A DNA stretch of 64,000 nt, taken from NCBI RefSeq assembly GCF_000718025.1, contig NZ_JODS01000017.1, forward strand, positions 124,001-188,000, written 5' to 3'. Of this stretch, positions 1 to 8,369 are shown piece by piece. Within the stretch, counting starts at the first letter, position 1. Each line of letters begins with the position of its first letter. Below the pieces are notes generated by a model. It had not been told where the DNA came from. It saw only the letters and a program-made list of their open reading frames with translations, and made no database searches. A program made the translations under genes and the position numbers. The stretch comes from Kitasatospora purpeofusca (GTDB taxonomy: Bacteria; Actinomycetota; Actinomycetes; Streptomycetales; Streptomycetaceae).

Positions 1-150
1 GCCGCCGGACGTCGAGGTGCATCCGCCGAGCAGCGGGACGCCCAGCAGCAGACCGGCCGCCAGCAGGGGCGCGGTGCCGCGCGGCACCGGGCGGGGCGTG
101 GTCCGGCCGGGCCCGGCGGCGGTCCGCCGGGGTGCGCCGTGACGATGCAT
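1..150 (-). CDS. Lipoprotein, N-terminal 50 residues only
   Basis: This reading frame begins with ATG at 150 and is still open at base 1, so only the N-terminus is present. It encodes a basic n-region (residues 1-26), a leucine/alanine-rich h-region and the lipobox LLGGC at about residues 41-45, then a Ser/Thr/Gly-rich start to the mature protein. This is a classic type II signal peptide, so the product should be a membrane-anchored extracytoplasmic lipoprotein. A GGGAGG-like ribosome-binding site lies 6-7 bases upstream of the ATG. The function cannot be told from this fragment. The start and lipobox are well supported by the sequence. Confidence 0.75.
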   Translation of the reverse strand, partial: MHRHGAPRRTAAGPGRTTPRPVPRGTAPLLAAGLLLGVPLLGGCTSTSGG

Positions 151-375
151 CGGGATCCTCCCTCGTCCGGGCGGCGCGGCCCGCATTCGGCGGCGCCGCC
201 GTCCGCCTCACGGCGCGAGTATTCGACGCCCCGTCCGGCGCCCGCTCCCGCCGCGCGCCCGGCCGTCCCGCAATCCACCCGTCCGGCGGCGCGGGGCCGG
301 AGGGGGCAGCGGCGCGGGTCGACGAGAGCGGACGGCCCGGCCCCGGTCGCGGCGCCGGTCCCGGTCGGGCCCCGG

Positions 376-1236
376 TCAGGTGTCGGACAGCAGCTCGCGG
401 ATCAGGCGGACCAGGGCCGGCACCGCCGGGTGCGGCGGGGTGTCGGCGCGCCGGGCGAGGAACAGCGGCACCGGCGGGGCGTCGGTGAGCGGCCGGTAGG
501 CGATCATCGGGTGGCTGTGCAGCCGGGGCGTCGCCGCGGTCGAGACGCCGACGGCGCGGCCCCCGGCGATGGCGGTGAGCCACTCGTCGGTATTGTCGAC
601 CTCGATCGTCGCCGGTGGCCTGGCCCCGGCCGGCCAGAGGTCGAGGGTGGTGGTACCGGCGACCGTGTTCAGCGCAACCGGCCGTGCGGCGAGGTCTGCG
701 AGGGTGAGGGTGGCGCGCCCGGCGAGTTCGCTGTCCGCGGGGACGGCCGCCACCCGCTCCTCCTCCAGCAGCAGTTCGGTGACCAGCCCGGGTTCGGTGA
801 CCTCGCCCCGCAGCAGGGCGACATCCGCCCGGCCCCGGGCGAGGCCGGCGGTGCGGTCGTCGATCCGGCGCAGTTCGAGCGGCTGGTCCGGGTGCTCCCG
901 GTCCCAGCGGCGCAGCAGCGGCACGGTGTACTCGCCGAGGGCCGGCCAGGGGTGGCCGAGGCGCAGCGGGAGGACGGTCAGCGCGCGGGGGTCGAGGGCG
1001 ACGTCGACGGCGGAGAGGGCGGCGGCGGCCCGGTCCCGGAAGGCCAGGCCGGCGGCGGTGAGCTCCAGGTGGTGGGTGGAGCGGTCGACCAGGCGGGTGC
1101 CCAGGTGGTTCTCCAGTTGGCGCAGGGTGCGGGACAGGGCGGGCTGGCCGATGTGCAGGCGGAGCGCGGCGCGGGTGATCGTCCCTTCCTCGGCGATGGC
1201 GAGGAAGGCTCGCAGGTGGCGCAGCTCGATGGTCAT
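376..1236 (-). CDS. LysR-family transcriptional regulator
   Basis: A 286-residue protein with an N-terminal winged helix-turn-helix (LRHLRAFLAIAEEGTITRAA, then QPALSRTLRQLE) and a C-terminal co-inducer-binding region, the usual LysR layout and length. An in-frame start 11 codons upstream is possible, but LysR proteins normally begin just before the first helix, so ATG 1236 is preferred. It is divergent from the EamA-type exporter at 1327, with about 90 bp between the starts. LysR regulators commonly control the adjacent divergent gene and themselves, so the exporter is the likely target (inference). The effector is unknown. Confidence 0.9.
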   Translation of the reverse strand: MTIELRHLRAFLAIAEEGTITRAALRLHIGQPALSRTLRQLENHLGTRLVDRSTHHLELTAAGLAFRDRAAAALSAVDVALDPRALTVLPLRLGHPWPALGEYTVPLLRRWDREHPDQPLELRRIDDRTAGLARGRADVALLRGEVTEPGLVTELLLEEERVAAVPADSELAGRATLTLADLAARPVALNTVAGTTTLDLWPAGARPPATIEVDNTDEWLTAIAGGRAVGVSTAATPRLHSHPMIAYRPLTDAPPVPLFLARRADTPPHPAVPALVRLIRELLSDT

Positions 1237-1326
1237 GCCCGGGGAGCATAACCGCCGTCGGATCGGCATTTCACGCGCCGGGGTCGGATTCCTAGCGTGG
1301 ACGGCATGACGAGAAGGACGGACACG

Positions 1327-2346
1327 ATGTCAGAGATCGCGACGGCGGTTGCACCGCCGAGGTTCGCAGCGGGCCTCCGGAGCGGCGGACAACAGGCACG
1401 GGGCAGGCCCCGGACGGTGAGCGTGCCCGCCCGGGCGGGCAGTGCCGCCGGTGTCGGCATGGTGCTGGCCGGCACCCTCTCGGTGCAGTTCGGCTCCGCC
1501 GTCGCCGCCCTGCTGTTCCCCCGGGCCGGCGCCCTGGGCACGGTCGCGCTGCGGGTGACGATCACGGCCGTGCTGCTGCTCGCCGTATGCCGCCCCCGGC
1601 TGCGCGGGTACGGCCGGGCGGACTGGGCCGTCGCGGGCGTCTACGGGGTCGCGCTCGGCGGGATGAACATCCTCTTCTACCAGGCGATCGACCGGATCCC
1701 GCTCGGCCCGGCGGTGGCCCTGGAGGTGCTCGGGCCGCTGCTGATGTCGGTCGTCGTCGCCCGGCGGGCGGCCGGCCTGCTGTGGGCGGGGCTGGCGTTC
1801 GCGGGCGTGCTGCTGCTCGGGCGGGACGGCTTCGACCGGCTCGACCCGGCCGGTGCCGGGTTCGCGCTCGGCGCGGGCGCGATGTGCGCCGCCTACATCC
1901 TGCTCGGTGCCCGGGCCGGGCGGCGCTTCCCCCGGTTGGACGGGCTCGCGGTGGCGATGACGGTGGCCGCGCTGATGAGCCTGCCGCTGGGGATCGGCTC
2001 GGCCGGCGCCACCCTGCTGGAACCCGGGGTGCTGGGGCTCGGGCTGGCGGTGGCGCTGCTGTCCTCGGGCCTGCCGTACTCGCTGGAGCTGCTGGCGCTG
2101 CGGCGGCTGTCCGCGCCGGCCTTCGCCGTCCTGACCGGGCTGGCCCCGGCGGTCGGGGCGCTGGCCGGGTTCCTGGTACTGGGGCAGGAGCTGTCGGCGG
2201 CCCAGTGCCTGGCGGTGGTCCTGGTGGTGGCGGCCGGCGCGGGCGCGGTCCGGGCGGGCCGGGGAGCGGCCCCCTCGCCACGATCGGCCCTTCGCCGGCC
2301 GAACGCGGGATCGACGGAAGGACCGCCCGGACGCCCCGGGGCGTAG
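1327..2346 (+). CDS. EamA/DMT-superfamily exporter (RhtA-like)
   Basis: A 339-residue integral membrane protein with about ten hydrophobic segments in two halves, the drug/metabolite transporter (EamA) pattern. The segment GGMNILFYQAIDRIPLGPAV and the second-half LALRRLSAPAFAVLTGLAPA resemble RhtA-like threonine/homoserine exporters. ATG 1327 is chosen because GAAGGACGG lies just upstream. ATG 1306 and GTG 1297 are in frame but have no better site. The last 35 residues are a Pro/Gly/Arg-rich tail. It is divergent from a LysR gene that probably controls it. Small-metabolite or amino-acid efflux is likely; the substrate is not shown. Confidence 0.82.
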   Translation: MSEIATAVAPPRFAAGLRSGGQQARGRPRTVSVPARAGSAAGVGMVLAGTLSVQFGSAVAALLFPRAGALGTVALRVTITAVLLLAVCRPRLRGYGRADWAVAGVYGVALGGMNILFYQAIDRIPLGPAVALEVLGPLLMSVVVARRAAGLLWAGLAFAGVLLLGRDGFDRLDPAGAGFALGAGAMCAAYILLGARAGRRFPRLDGLAVAMTVAALMSLPLGIGSAGATLLEPGVLGLGLAVALLSSGLPYSLELLALRRLSAPAFAVLTGLAPAVGALAGFLVLGQELSAAQCLAVVLVVAAGAGAVRAGRGAAPSPRSALRRPNAGSTEGPPGRPGA

Positions 2347-2491
2347 GAACTGCGCCAGTCCGACGGTTCGGATCCGGCCGATTTCCCCGCGGCACTCCCG
2401 GAGCGCCCGCGCGCCTGCCATGCTCACCAGCGGCAATGCGCTCCGAGTAGTCGGAGCGTCACACACCGTTGACGAAAGTCCGGGTGGGCAC

Positions 2492-2692
2492 GTGCAGTAC
2501 TCGATCAGCGCGGCGGCGTTCGTCGCGATCATCATCCTGATCCGCCTCCGGCGCCGGACCGAGGCCCGCAGTCGGGGCGACGAGGCGTTCACCGTGTTCA
2601 GCAGCATCGTGCTCGGCGTCCTGATCGCCGGCACGGGCTGGGGGCAGGCGATCCTCCAACTCGTCGGTGTGGTCACCCGGGCCACCCACTGA
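2492..2692 (+). CDS. Small membrane protein (66 aa), unknown function
   Basis: GTG 2492 follows a GGGTGGG site and opens a 66-residue frame. The frame has a short N-terminal hydrophobic segment (AAAFVAIIILI), a basic loop (RLRRRTEARSR) and a second hydrophobic segment (FSSIVLGVLIAGTGWGQAIL). Two membrane passes with a positive cytoplasmic loop are predicted. It ends 16 bp before the TTG start of the membrane-anchored Mrr-type nuclease, so the two are probably co-transcribed. I do not recognise the family. An upstream in-frame ATG at 2420 exists but lies in sequence without coding character. Confidence 0.6.
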   Translation: MQYSISAAAFVAIIILIRLRRRTEARSRGDEAFTVFSSIVLGVLIAGTGWGQAILQLVGVVTRATH

Positions 2693-2708
2693 CCGGGACG
2701 GAGGACGG

Positions 2709-3386
2709 TTGACCGGACGCCGAACTCCCGTACGCCGCCGCAGGCGTGGCCGCCGCCCGCCGGGCGACGGGCTGGCCTGGCTGGTGGGCGCGGCGGTGGC
2801 GGCGACGGTGCTGCGCTGGCTGGCGGCGCACTGGTGGCTGCTCGTCCTCGCCGCCGTCACGGCCGCCGCCGCGGTCGCAGCGGCGGCACACCGGCGTCTC
2901 CGCGCGGCGCGCGAACAGCGGTTGCACGCCGCGCGGTTGCGGCTGGCGCTGACCGGTCCGGGCGGGCTCGACCGGCTGGCACCGGACGCCTTCGAGTACG
3001 CGGTGCGCGACCTGCTGGAGCGGGACGGCTGCCGCGCGCGCAAGGTCGTCGGGGCGAACGACCGGGGCGTGGACGTCCTCGCCGAGGACCCGGCGGGCCG
3101 CCGCTGGGCGGTGCAGTGCAAGCACAAGCAGGATCCCGTCGGCGGTAGACCGGTGGGCGTCGGCGTGCTCTACGCGCTCGCCGGCACCTACCGGCGCAGC
3201 CACGGCGCCCACGTCGCGGTCGTCGTCACCAACGGCCGCTTCTCCCGCGAGGCGCTCAAGTGGGGCGCCGAGCAGGGCATCCTGCTCGTCGACCGGCCCT
3301 CGCTCGCCCGCTGGGCCGGGGCTGGCCGCCCGCTGTGGGAGGTCCTGCCCCGCGTCCCGGCCCCCCGCCAGGGGCGCCACCGCTGA
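2709..3386 (+). CDS. Membrane-anchored Mrr-type restriction endonuclease
   Basis: A 225-residue protein. After an Arg-rich N-terminus come two hydrophobic segments (about residues 21-36 and 41-58), then an Mrr_cat (PD-(D/E)XK superfamily) domain. Its core is visible: FEYAVRDLLERDGC for the first helix, GVDVLAED with the catalytic Asp, and WAVQCKHKQ with the Q-x-K motif. These residues bind metal and cut DNA in the family. The TTG start at 2709 sits 4-5 bases after GGACGGAGGA. Membrane-tethered Mrr-like proteins are known in actinomycetes, but what they cut is unclear. The 66-residue membrane protein upstream is the only close neighbour. No methyltransferase or other restriction subunit is adjacent. 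Confidence 0.8.
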   Translation: MTGRRTPVRRRRRGRRPPGDGLAWLVGAAVAATVLRWLAAHWWLLVLAAVTAAAAVAAAAHRRLRAAREQRLHAARLRLALTGPGGLDRLAPDAFEYAVRDLLERDGCRARKVVGANDRGVDVLAEDPAGRRWAVQCKHKQDPVGGRPVGVGVLYALAGTYRRSHGAHVAVVVTNGRFSREALKWGAEQGILLVDRPSLARWAGAGRPLWEVLPRVPAPRQGRHR

Positions 3387-3455
3387 CGTCCGACCGCCGG
3401 CCTGCCGACCGTGGGGCGGTGTCGCGCCCGAACGGGCTCTGGCAGGATCGGCCGG

Positions 3456-4214
3456 GTGGAGAACGACGAGGGGACGGGGCCCCGATTGGTCGTCGGGGCG
3501 GGGTACGCGCTGTACCGGGGACCGCTCGCCGACAGCCACGCCCACCGGCACGCGGCCTTCCAGGTCGCGTTCGCGTCCGGGGCGGCCGAGCCCGTGCCCA
3601 CGGTGACGGCCACCGACGGGGACGGGGTGCGGCACCGCGGTGCCGCACTGGTGGTGGCACCGATGGTGCGCCACCGGATGGCGCCGGTGCGGGAGTTGGT
3701 GACCTACTTCGTCGATCCGCACTGCGCGTTCGCCGACCGGCTGCGGAGCCCCGGCGGCCCGGGCATCACGGTGGCGCCGCAGTGGCGCGGCCTGCGGGAG
3801 GAACAGGTCCGCCCCGCCGGGGCACTGCCCTCGGCCCGGGTCGATCCCCGGCTGCGCGCGGCGATGGAGGCCGCCGGCGACGACGCCCTTCCGCTGGCCG
3901 GTCTGGCCGCACAGGTCGGGCTCTCCCCGCAGCGCCTGCGGGCGCTGGCGCAGGAGCAGTTGGGCCTGCCGCTGGCCCGCTGGCGGATCTGGCGGCGGCT
4001 GGCCCGCGCGGCCGACGCGCTGCGCGCGGGCAGCACCCCGGCCGAGGCCGCCCTCCTCGGCGGCTTCGCGGACCAGGCGCACTTCGGGCGCCGGATGCGG
4101 GAGATGACGGGGCTGACGCCCGCCGCGGTACTCCCCGCCCTACGCCCGGCCCTGCTGCCGGCCCTGCGCCCGGCCCTGCGCCCGGTCGGTGGTCAGGACC
4201 GCCTGGCCACGTAG
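3456..4214 (+). CDS. AraC-family transcriptional regulator
   Basis: A 252-residue protein. The N-terminal half has cupin-like character (DSHAHRHAAFQV). The C-terminal half has the two helix-turn-helices of AraC/XylS proteins: LAGLAAQVGLSPQRLRALAQ, and AALLGGFADQAHFGRRMREM followed by GLTPAA. GTG 3456 is preferred over GTG 3411 because the earlier stretch lacks coding character and an AGGA lies about 10 bases upstream of 3456. The C-terminus is a short Pro-Ala-Leu-Arg repeat tail made by tandem 12-bp units. Its end overlaps the convergent methyltransferase gene by 22 bp. The target genes are unknown. Confidence 0.85.
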   Translation: MENDEGTGPRLVVGAGYALYRGPLADSHAHRHAAFQVAFASGAAEPVPTVTATDGDGVRHRGAALVVAPMVRHRMAPVRELVTYFVDPHCAFADRLRSPGGPGITVAPQWRGLREEQVRPAGALPSARVDPRLRAAMEAAGDDALPLAGLAAQVGLSPQRLRALAQEQLGLPLARWRIWRRLARAADALRAGSTPAEAALLGGFADQAHFGRRMREMTGLTPAAVLPALRPALLPALRPALRPVGGQDRLAT

Positions 4215-4867
4215 AGCGAGAGCGAGCCCGTCAGCGTCGCGACGGTCTCGCTCTCCCGCACGTTCTCGAAGCCCGCCTCCGCGATCAGCCGGGGCAGGAC
4301 GCCGTCGGCGTTGGGCTGGGTGTCCGCCTTCCCGTCGGCCAGTTGCACGAACCGGAACGCCAGCCGCATCGCGGCCGTGCGCTGCTTGCCGTAGTCGGCG
4401 ATCACCAACTTGCCGCCGGGGCGCAGCGTCTCGTGCATCGCGGCCAGTACGGCGCGCTTCATCGGCACGGGGCACTGGTGCAGGACCAGGCTGGAGACGA
4501 CGGTGTCGGCCGTCCCGGCACCCACGATCGCGGCCACCTCGTCGCCCATACCGACCCGCCACTCCGTGGTGCCGCCCGGGGTACCGCCCGCGACGGCAGC
4601 GGCGGCGGCCTTGCGCCGGGCCACCGCCAGGGCCTCCGGGTCGGGATCGACACCGATGACGGTGGCGCGCGGTTCGACCCGGTTCAGCAGCACCGCCAAC
4701 GAGCCGGTGCCGCAGCCGACATCGACGACCACGTCCTCCGGTCGCGGCGCGACGTGCATGGCGACCAGGCTGCGCCACAGCCGCTCCCGGGTGAGGGCGA
4801 CCACCGGATCGTAGAGGCGGACCGGCGCGAAGCGTCCGGCGGCGGGGGTGAAACGGCGTTCGTCCAT
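4193..4867 (-). CDS. Class I SAM-dependent methyltransferase
   Basis: A 224-residue protein with the SAM-binding glycine loop VVDVGCGTGSLAVLL (about residues 46-60), an acidic strand-2 end (VIGVDPDPEAL) and the motif LRPGGKLVIADYG typical of UbiE/COQ5-like methyltransferases. It starts at ATG 4867. Its 3' end overlaps the convergent AraC gene by 22 bp, so the two transcripts are antisense to each other at their ends. The substrate cannot be inferred; the family methylates many small molecules. Length and motif order are complete. Confidence 0.87.
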   Translation of the reverse strand: MDERRFTPAAGRFAPVRLYDPVVALTRERLWRSLVAMHVAPRPEDVVVDVGCGTGSLAVLLNRVEPRATVIGVDPDPEALAVARRKAAAAAVAGGTPGGTTEWRVGMGDEVAAIVGAGTADTVVSSLVLHQCPVPMKRAVLAAMHETLRPGGKLVIADYGKQRTAAMRLAFRFVQLADGKADTQPNADGVLPRLIAEAGFENVRESETVATLTGSLSLYVARRS

Positions 4868-4918
4868 GGGCAGCAGTCTTGACGTGACGTCAGTGCCGCG
4901 TCTTGAACGAATCGCTCG

Positions 4919-4954
4919 CCCGGCGGCCGGGGCAGGACGGCCCCGGCCGCCGGG
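4919..4954 (-). terminator. 15-bp perfect hairpin behind the lipoprotein gene
   Basis: Arms CCCGGCGGCCGGGGC (4919-4933) and its exact complement (4940-4954) enclose a 6-base loop. The hairpin begins 1 bp beyond the stop codon of the lipoprotein gene at 4956. There is no clear T-run, which is usual for streptomycete terminators. Confidence 0.7.
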
Positions 4955-4955
4955 G

Positions 4956-5744
4956 TCAGCCCGCCGCGGCGACGAGGCGTTGGAGCTGGGGCGTCACCAG
5001 CTCCGGGCGCAACGCCGGGGCGTGGGCGGTGTCGTCGGCGGTCAGGAACAGCACCCGGTTGTCACCCACGGCCGCCCAGAGGTAGACCCTGGTGAGGCCG
5101 CCGGGCGAGGTGACGGCCCCGGTGGGGGTCCGCACCTGGAAGCCGACGGCCGGGACGTCGAGCCCCGGCCACGGGACCGGCTCGACCGTCAGCTGCACGC
5201 CGCCGTTGCCGTTGTCGAGCCGGACGCCGGTGCAGCCGCCCCCGGTCACCGCCGCCCGCAGCGCCTCGAAGCGTTCCCGGGAGAGCCCGTCGGCGAGCCC
5301 GGCCACGTCGATCTGGGTCCGGTTGGCGAGCACGTTGTTCCCGGTGACGTACCAGCGGCGGACGGACCCGGCCGGTCGCTCGAACATCGCGCGGAGCACC
5401 GGCGCGCATTCGGGGTGCTGCTGCGCGGCCGCCTCTGCCTTCGGGTCCAGGGCGGTGGCCGTCGACGCGACGGCGGGGGCCTCGGCGGTGCTGCCCGGCG
5501 GCAGGTCGGCGTCGGGCAGCAGGGCGGCGGCGAGCCGTTCCCCGAACAGGGCGGCACTCGGGCGCCACGCCGCCCCGGGCGGCGGGGCGGCGTTGTCGTC
5601 CCCGGTCTGCGTGCTCGCGGCCGGGGACGACGTGCTCACGGCCGGGGCCGGAGTCGGGGACGGTGACGGAGACGAGGCGCAGCCCGCCGTGAGGGCGAGC
5701 AGCGCCAGGATCGCCGGTGCTACGCGTGCGGTCGGCCCGGTCAA
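4956..5744 (-). CDS. Secreted lipoprotein, PknH-sensor-like
   Basis: A 262-residue lipoprotein. The signal peptide ends in lipobox LTAGC (about residues 18-22), followed by a Ser/Pro/Thr linker to about residue 55 and a globular domain with three cysteines. The pattern loosely recalls the extracellular sensor domain fused to or found near mycobacterial PknH kinases; that is a resemblance, not a proven match. The TTG start at 5744 is supported by GGAGA six bases upstream and by the signal peptide beginning there. It ends in front of a strong hairpin. A second lipoprotein lies 35 bp upstream on the same strand, so the two may form an operon. Confidence 0.75.
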   Translation of the reverse strand: MTGPTARVAPAILALLALTAGCASSPSPSPTPAPAVSTSSPAASTQTGDDNAAPPPGAAWRPSAALFGERLAAALLPDADLPPGSTAEAPAVASTATALDPKAEAAAQQHPECAPVLRAMFERPAGSVRRWYVTGNNVLANRTQIDVAGLADGLSRERFEALRAAVTGGGCTGVRLDNGNGGVQLTVEPVPWPGLDVPAVGFQVRTPTGAVTSPGGLTRVYLWAAVGDNRVLFLTADDTAHAPALRPELVTPQLQRLVAAAG

Positions 5745-5779
5745 GAGGTCTCCATTCGTCGTTCCCGGATGTCCACCCG

Positions 5780-6361
5780 TCAGGAGTGGGCGCGTTCCCA
5801 GAGCTCGGTGACCTTGCCGGAGGCGTCGACGGCCACCTTGTAGTCGCCCGCCGAGCAGGGGTACGAGCCCTTCTCACTGTGCGGGGAGGCGAGGCACTCG
5901 TTGATGTGCTTGACCACACCGGCCAGGTCGACGTCCTTCGGGGCCGCCATCACCGAGCTGAGGTGGCCCTTGGCGGTGGGGGCGAAGGCCGCCGTCCGGT
6001 CGGCGCCGACCGGTTCGAAGGACACGTCGTTGACGCCGCAGGCGTCCTTGGTGTCCCGGTAGGCGAGGGTGGTGGTGCTGGTCCCCTTCACCGGGTAGAT
6101 CCACTTCTGGCCGGCGGGCAGCGGCGCGTGGGTGCAGAAGCCCTCCGGCTCGTCGGAGGCGGACCCGGCGGGCGCGGTGGCCGGCGCGGCACCCTTGGTG
6201 GCGGGCGCGGTGGCCGGCGACGTGGCGGGCGCGGTGGCGGCGGGCGGCGCGGTGGTGCCCTTGGCGCTCTGGTCGGGCGAGTTGTCCGGACCGCAGGCGG
6301 CCAGACCGAACGCGGCGGTCGCGACCAGAGCCGTGGCGAGCAGTCTCCTGGAAACGGGCAT
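5780..6361 (-). CDS. Small secreted lipoprotein, unknown function
   Basis: A 193-residue protein. The signal peptide (PVSRRLLATALVATAAFGLA) is followed by a lipobox ending in AAC, then an Ala/Pro/Thr-rich linker of about 50 residues and a roughly 110-residue C-terminal domain containing four cysteines (in CTHAPL, DACGVND, NECLAS and YPCSAG), which could form two disulfides outside the cell. ATG 6361 is taken from the signal peptide; the ribosome-binding site is weak. It shares direction and close spacing with the lipoprotein downstream. The domain is not recognised. Confidence 0.75.
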   Translation of the reverse strand: MPVSRRLLATALVATAAFGLAACGPDNSPDQSAKGTTAPPAATAPATSPATAPATKGAAPATAPAGSASDEPEGFCTHAPLPAGQKWIYPVKGTSTTTLAYRDTKDACGVNDVSFEPVGADRTAAFAPTAKGHLSSVMAAPKDVDLAGVVKHINECLASPHSEKGSYPCSAGDYKVAVDASGKVTELWERAHS

Positions 6362-6425
6362 GACGAAGGAACCCCCGTGTAATGCATGATCAGATGGACG
6401 GTGCGGCCGACAGACTAGCGTCTTT

Positions 6426-6478
6426 CGCGGGCGAACCTCCCGCGGAGAGACCCCTCCGGCAGCCGCACCGTCGCTGCC
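6426..6478 (-). terminator. Two small hairpins behind the methyltransferase gene
   Basis: GGCAGC/GCTGCC (6458-6463 with 6473-6478, 9-base loop) lies 2 bp past the stop of the methyltransferase gene. A second hairpin, CGCGGG/CCCGCG (6426-6431 with 6439-6444), follows. Both are modest, and together they may end the pobA-like operon. Confidence 0.35.
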
Positions 6479-6480
6479 CG

Positions 6481-8262
6481 CTACCGACGCTCGGGCCGGC
6501 GGGCGTGGAGGAGGGCGGCGTCGAGCGGGAGCGGGTTGTGGGCGAGGAGGTCGAGGCCGGCGGCGGCGAGGAGGTCCGCGTAGTGGTCGGCGCGGCGCTC
6601 GCGGCCGCCGACGTTGCACATCATGTGGACGTCCCAGGCGGTCGCCAGCGAGGCGGATCCGTCGGCGGGCAGCAGGCGTTCGACGATCAGCAGGTCCGCG
6701 TGCGCGGGCATCGCGCGCTCGCAGTGCCGCAGGATGGCGCGGCAGCGGTCGTCGTCCCAGTCGTGCAGCACCCGGGACAGCAGGTAGACGTCGCCCTCGG
6801 CGGGGACGTCGGCGAAGTCGCCGACCCGGTAGCTGCAGCGGTCGGCGCAGCCCGCCTCCGCCATGGTGCGGCGGGCGGCGTCCACGGCGTGCGGGCGCTC
6901 CAGGAGGACGCCGCGCAGCCCCGGGTGGGCGGTGAGGACCCGGGCGAGGAGTTCGCCGTTGCCGCCCGCGACGTCGACGACGGTGCCGCCGTCCGGCCGC
7001 GCGGCCGCGGCGGCGAGGGCCGGGTGGGCGGGGACGGGGTCGAACATCCGGGTGCTGGCGGCCATCGAGCGGTCGAACAGGTCGGCGAGCTCGGGGTCGC
7101 GGGCGAAGTGGTCGAAGTGGTTCTCGCCGAACAGGTGGTCGAAGGCGGTCTCGCCGGTGCGCACGGTGTGGTCGAGGGCACCGAAGGAGCGGTAGAACGG
7201 CCCGCCGTACATCAGGGCGAGCGGCCGCATCGAGGCCGGGGCGTCCTCGCGGAGCAGGGCGCCGACCTCGGTGAGGCGGACGCGCTCCCCCTCGGCCGTC
7301 ACCACGCCGAGCATCGCGAGGTAGCGCAGCAGGGTGGCCAGCGCGCGGGGGTCGGTGCCGGTGCGGCGGGCCAGGGCGGCCCGGTCGATCGGCTCCCCCG
7401 GCGGGACGGCGTCGGGCAGGCGCAGCCGGGCGCAGGCCGCCAGGGCCTGGGTGGCCCAGGCCCCCGTCAGCAGGCGCAGGAGCGTTTCCGCAGGCTGGTC
7501 GGCGGACGGGCGGGTGCCGGACTGCTCGGCCGGGCGGGCGGCCGAGCCGTCGGCCAGGTGGCCGGCCAGGACGTCGCGGTGGTCGCCGGGCGCGTACAGC
7601 TCCACCCGCCGGTACCCGGCCAGGGAGGCGGCGGGCGCGGTGAAGTAGAGGACGGTGCCGTTCTCGTGCGGGTTGTAGCCGCCGCCGTCGGGGGCGGCGC
7701 CCCGGTCGGCGAGCAGGGCGCACAGTCCGCGCAGGAGCAGCGGTTCCGGGCGCAGGACCTCGAAGGCGAGGTGCGCCTCGTGCTGGTGGGCCCGCTCGTG
7801 CTCGGCGAGGGGCCGCAGGTCCGAGCCCGGCGGGACGGTCAGCGCGAACACCTCGACCGCGCGCCGGGTACCGTCCGCCGCACGCACCCCGGGGCGCAGG
7901 ATCGACACGTCCAGTCCGGCGGCGTCGCGGCGGTGGCGGGCGGCGAGCCGGTCGCGGACGACGGAGCTGGGGAGCGGTGGGGTGTCGGCGGCCAGGCCGC
8001 AGGCGGCGAGCTCGGCGCGCAGGGTCGCCGGGTCGGGCGGGAACACCAGCAGGGCGGCGTGCGCGAACGACAGGTGGCGGGTGAGGGCGTGGAGTTGCGG
8101 TCCGGCGAGGCCGGGGAGGAGGAGCGGCAGGAGGGTGGCGGTGTCGTGGTGACGGACGAAGTCGGCGGCCGCGCGCAGGCGGGCGCCGTCGTCGGGGGTG
8201 CCGGCGGTGTTCTCGTCGGCGCCGATGGCGGTAACCGTGGCGGTCATGGCGGGAGTGGTCAT
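6481..8262 (-). CDS. Two-domain O-methyltransferase with unknown N-terminal domain
   Basis: A 593-residue protein. Residues about 258-590 are a complete plant-type (acetylserotonin/TcmN-like) O-methyltransferase: a winged-helix dimerisation region, the SAM loop VVDVAGGNGELLARVL (about 427-442), and the HDWDDDRC motif holding the usual catalytic His (about 500). Residues 1-235 are an extra domain I do not recognise, with a His/Glu-rich stretch EHERAHQHEAHLAFEVLRPE. Family members usually have about 340 residues, so this is a fusion. ATG 8262 has a GAGGA about 10 bases upstream. It lies 107 bp behind the PobA-like hydroxylase gene. Hydroxylation followed by O-methylation of an aromatic ring is the natural reading (inference). 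Confidence 0.85.
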   Translation of the reverse strand: MTTPAMTATVTAIGADENTAGTPDDGARLRAAADFVRHHDTATLLPLLLPGLAGPQLHALTRHLSFAHAALLVFPPDPATLRAELAACGLAADTPPLPSSVVRDRLAARHRRDAAGLDVSILRPGVRAADGTRRAVEVFALTVPPGSDLRPLAEHERAHQHEAHLAFEVLRPEPLLLRGLCALLADRGAAPDGGGYNPHENGTVLYFTAPAASLAGYRRVELYAPGDHRDVLAGHLADGSAARPAEQSGTRPSADQPAETLLRLLTGAWATQALAACARLRLPDAVPPGEPIDRAALARRTGTDPRALATLLRYLAMLGVVTAEGERVRLTEVGALLREDAPASMRPLALMYGGPFYRSFGALDHTVRTGETAFDHLFGENHFDHFARDPELADLFDRSMAASTRMFDPVPAHPALAAAAARPDGGTVVDVAGGNGELLARVLTAHPGLRGVLLERPHAVDAARRTMAEAGCADRCSYRVGDFADVPAEGDVYLLSRVLHDWDDDRCRAILRHCERAMPAHADLLIVERLLPADGSASLATAWDVHMMCNVGGRERRADHYADLLAAAGLDLLAHNPLPLDAALLHARRPERR

Positions 8263-8369
8263 GGCAGGGGTGTCCTCGGTGCGGTGCGCCCGCGGCCGGT
8301 GCTGCTCGATGGGCCGACGGGGAACGGTGAGCCCTCGGGGGCTCGGGAAAGTGCGGTGAGGGGCGCGGC

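Noticed and set aside
2709..3386. A complete restriction-modification or defence island
   Set aside because: Only the nuclease and a micro protein are present. No methyltransferase, specificity subunit, helicase or other defence gene is adjacent.
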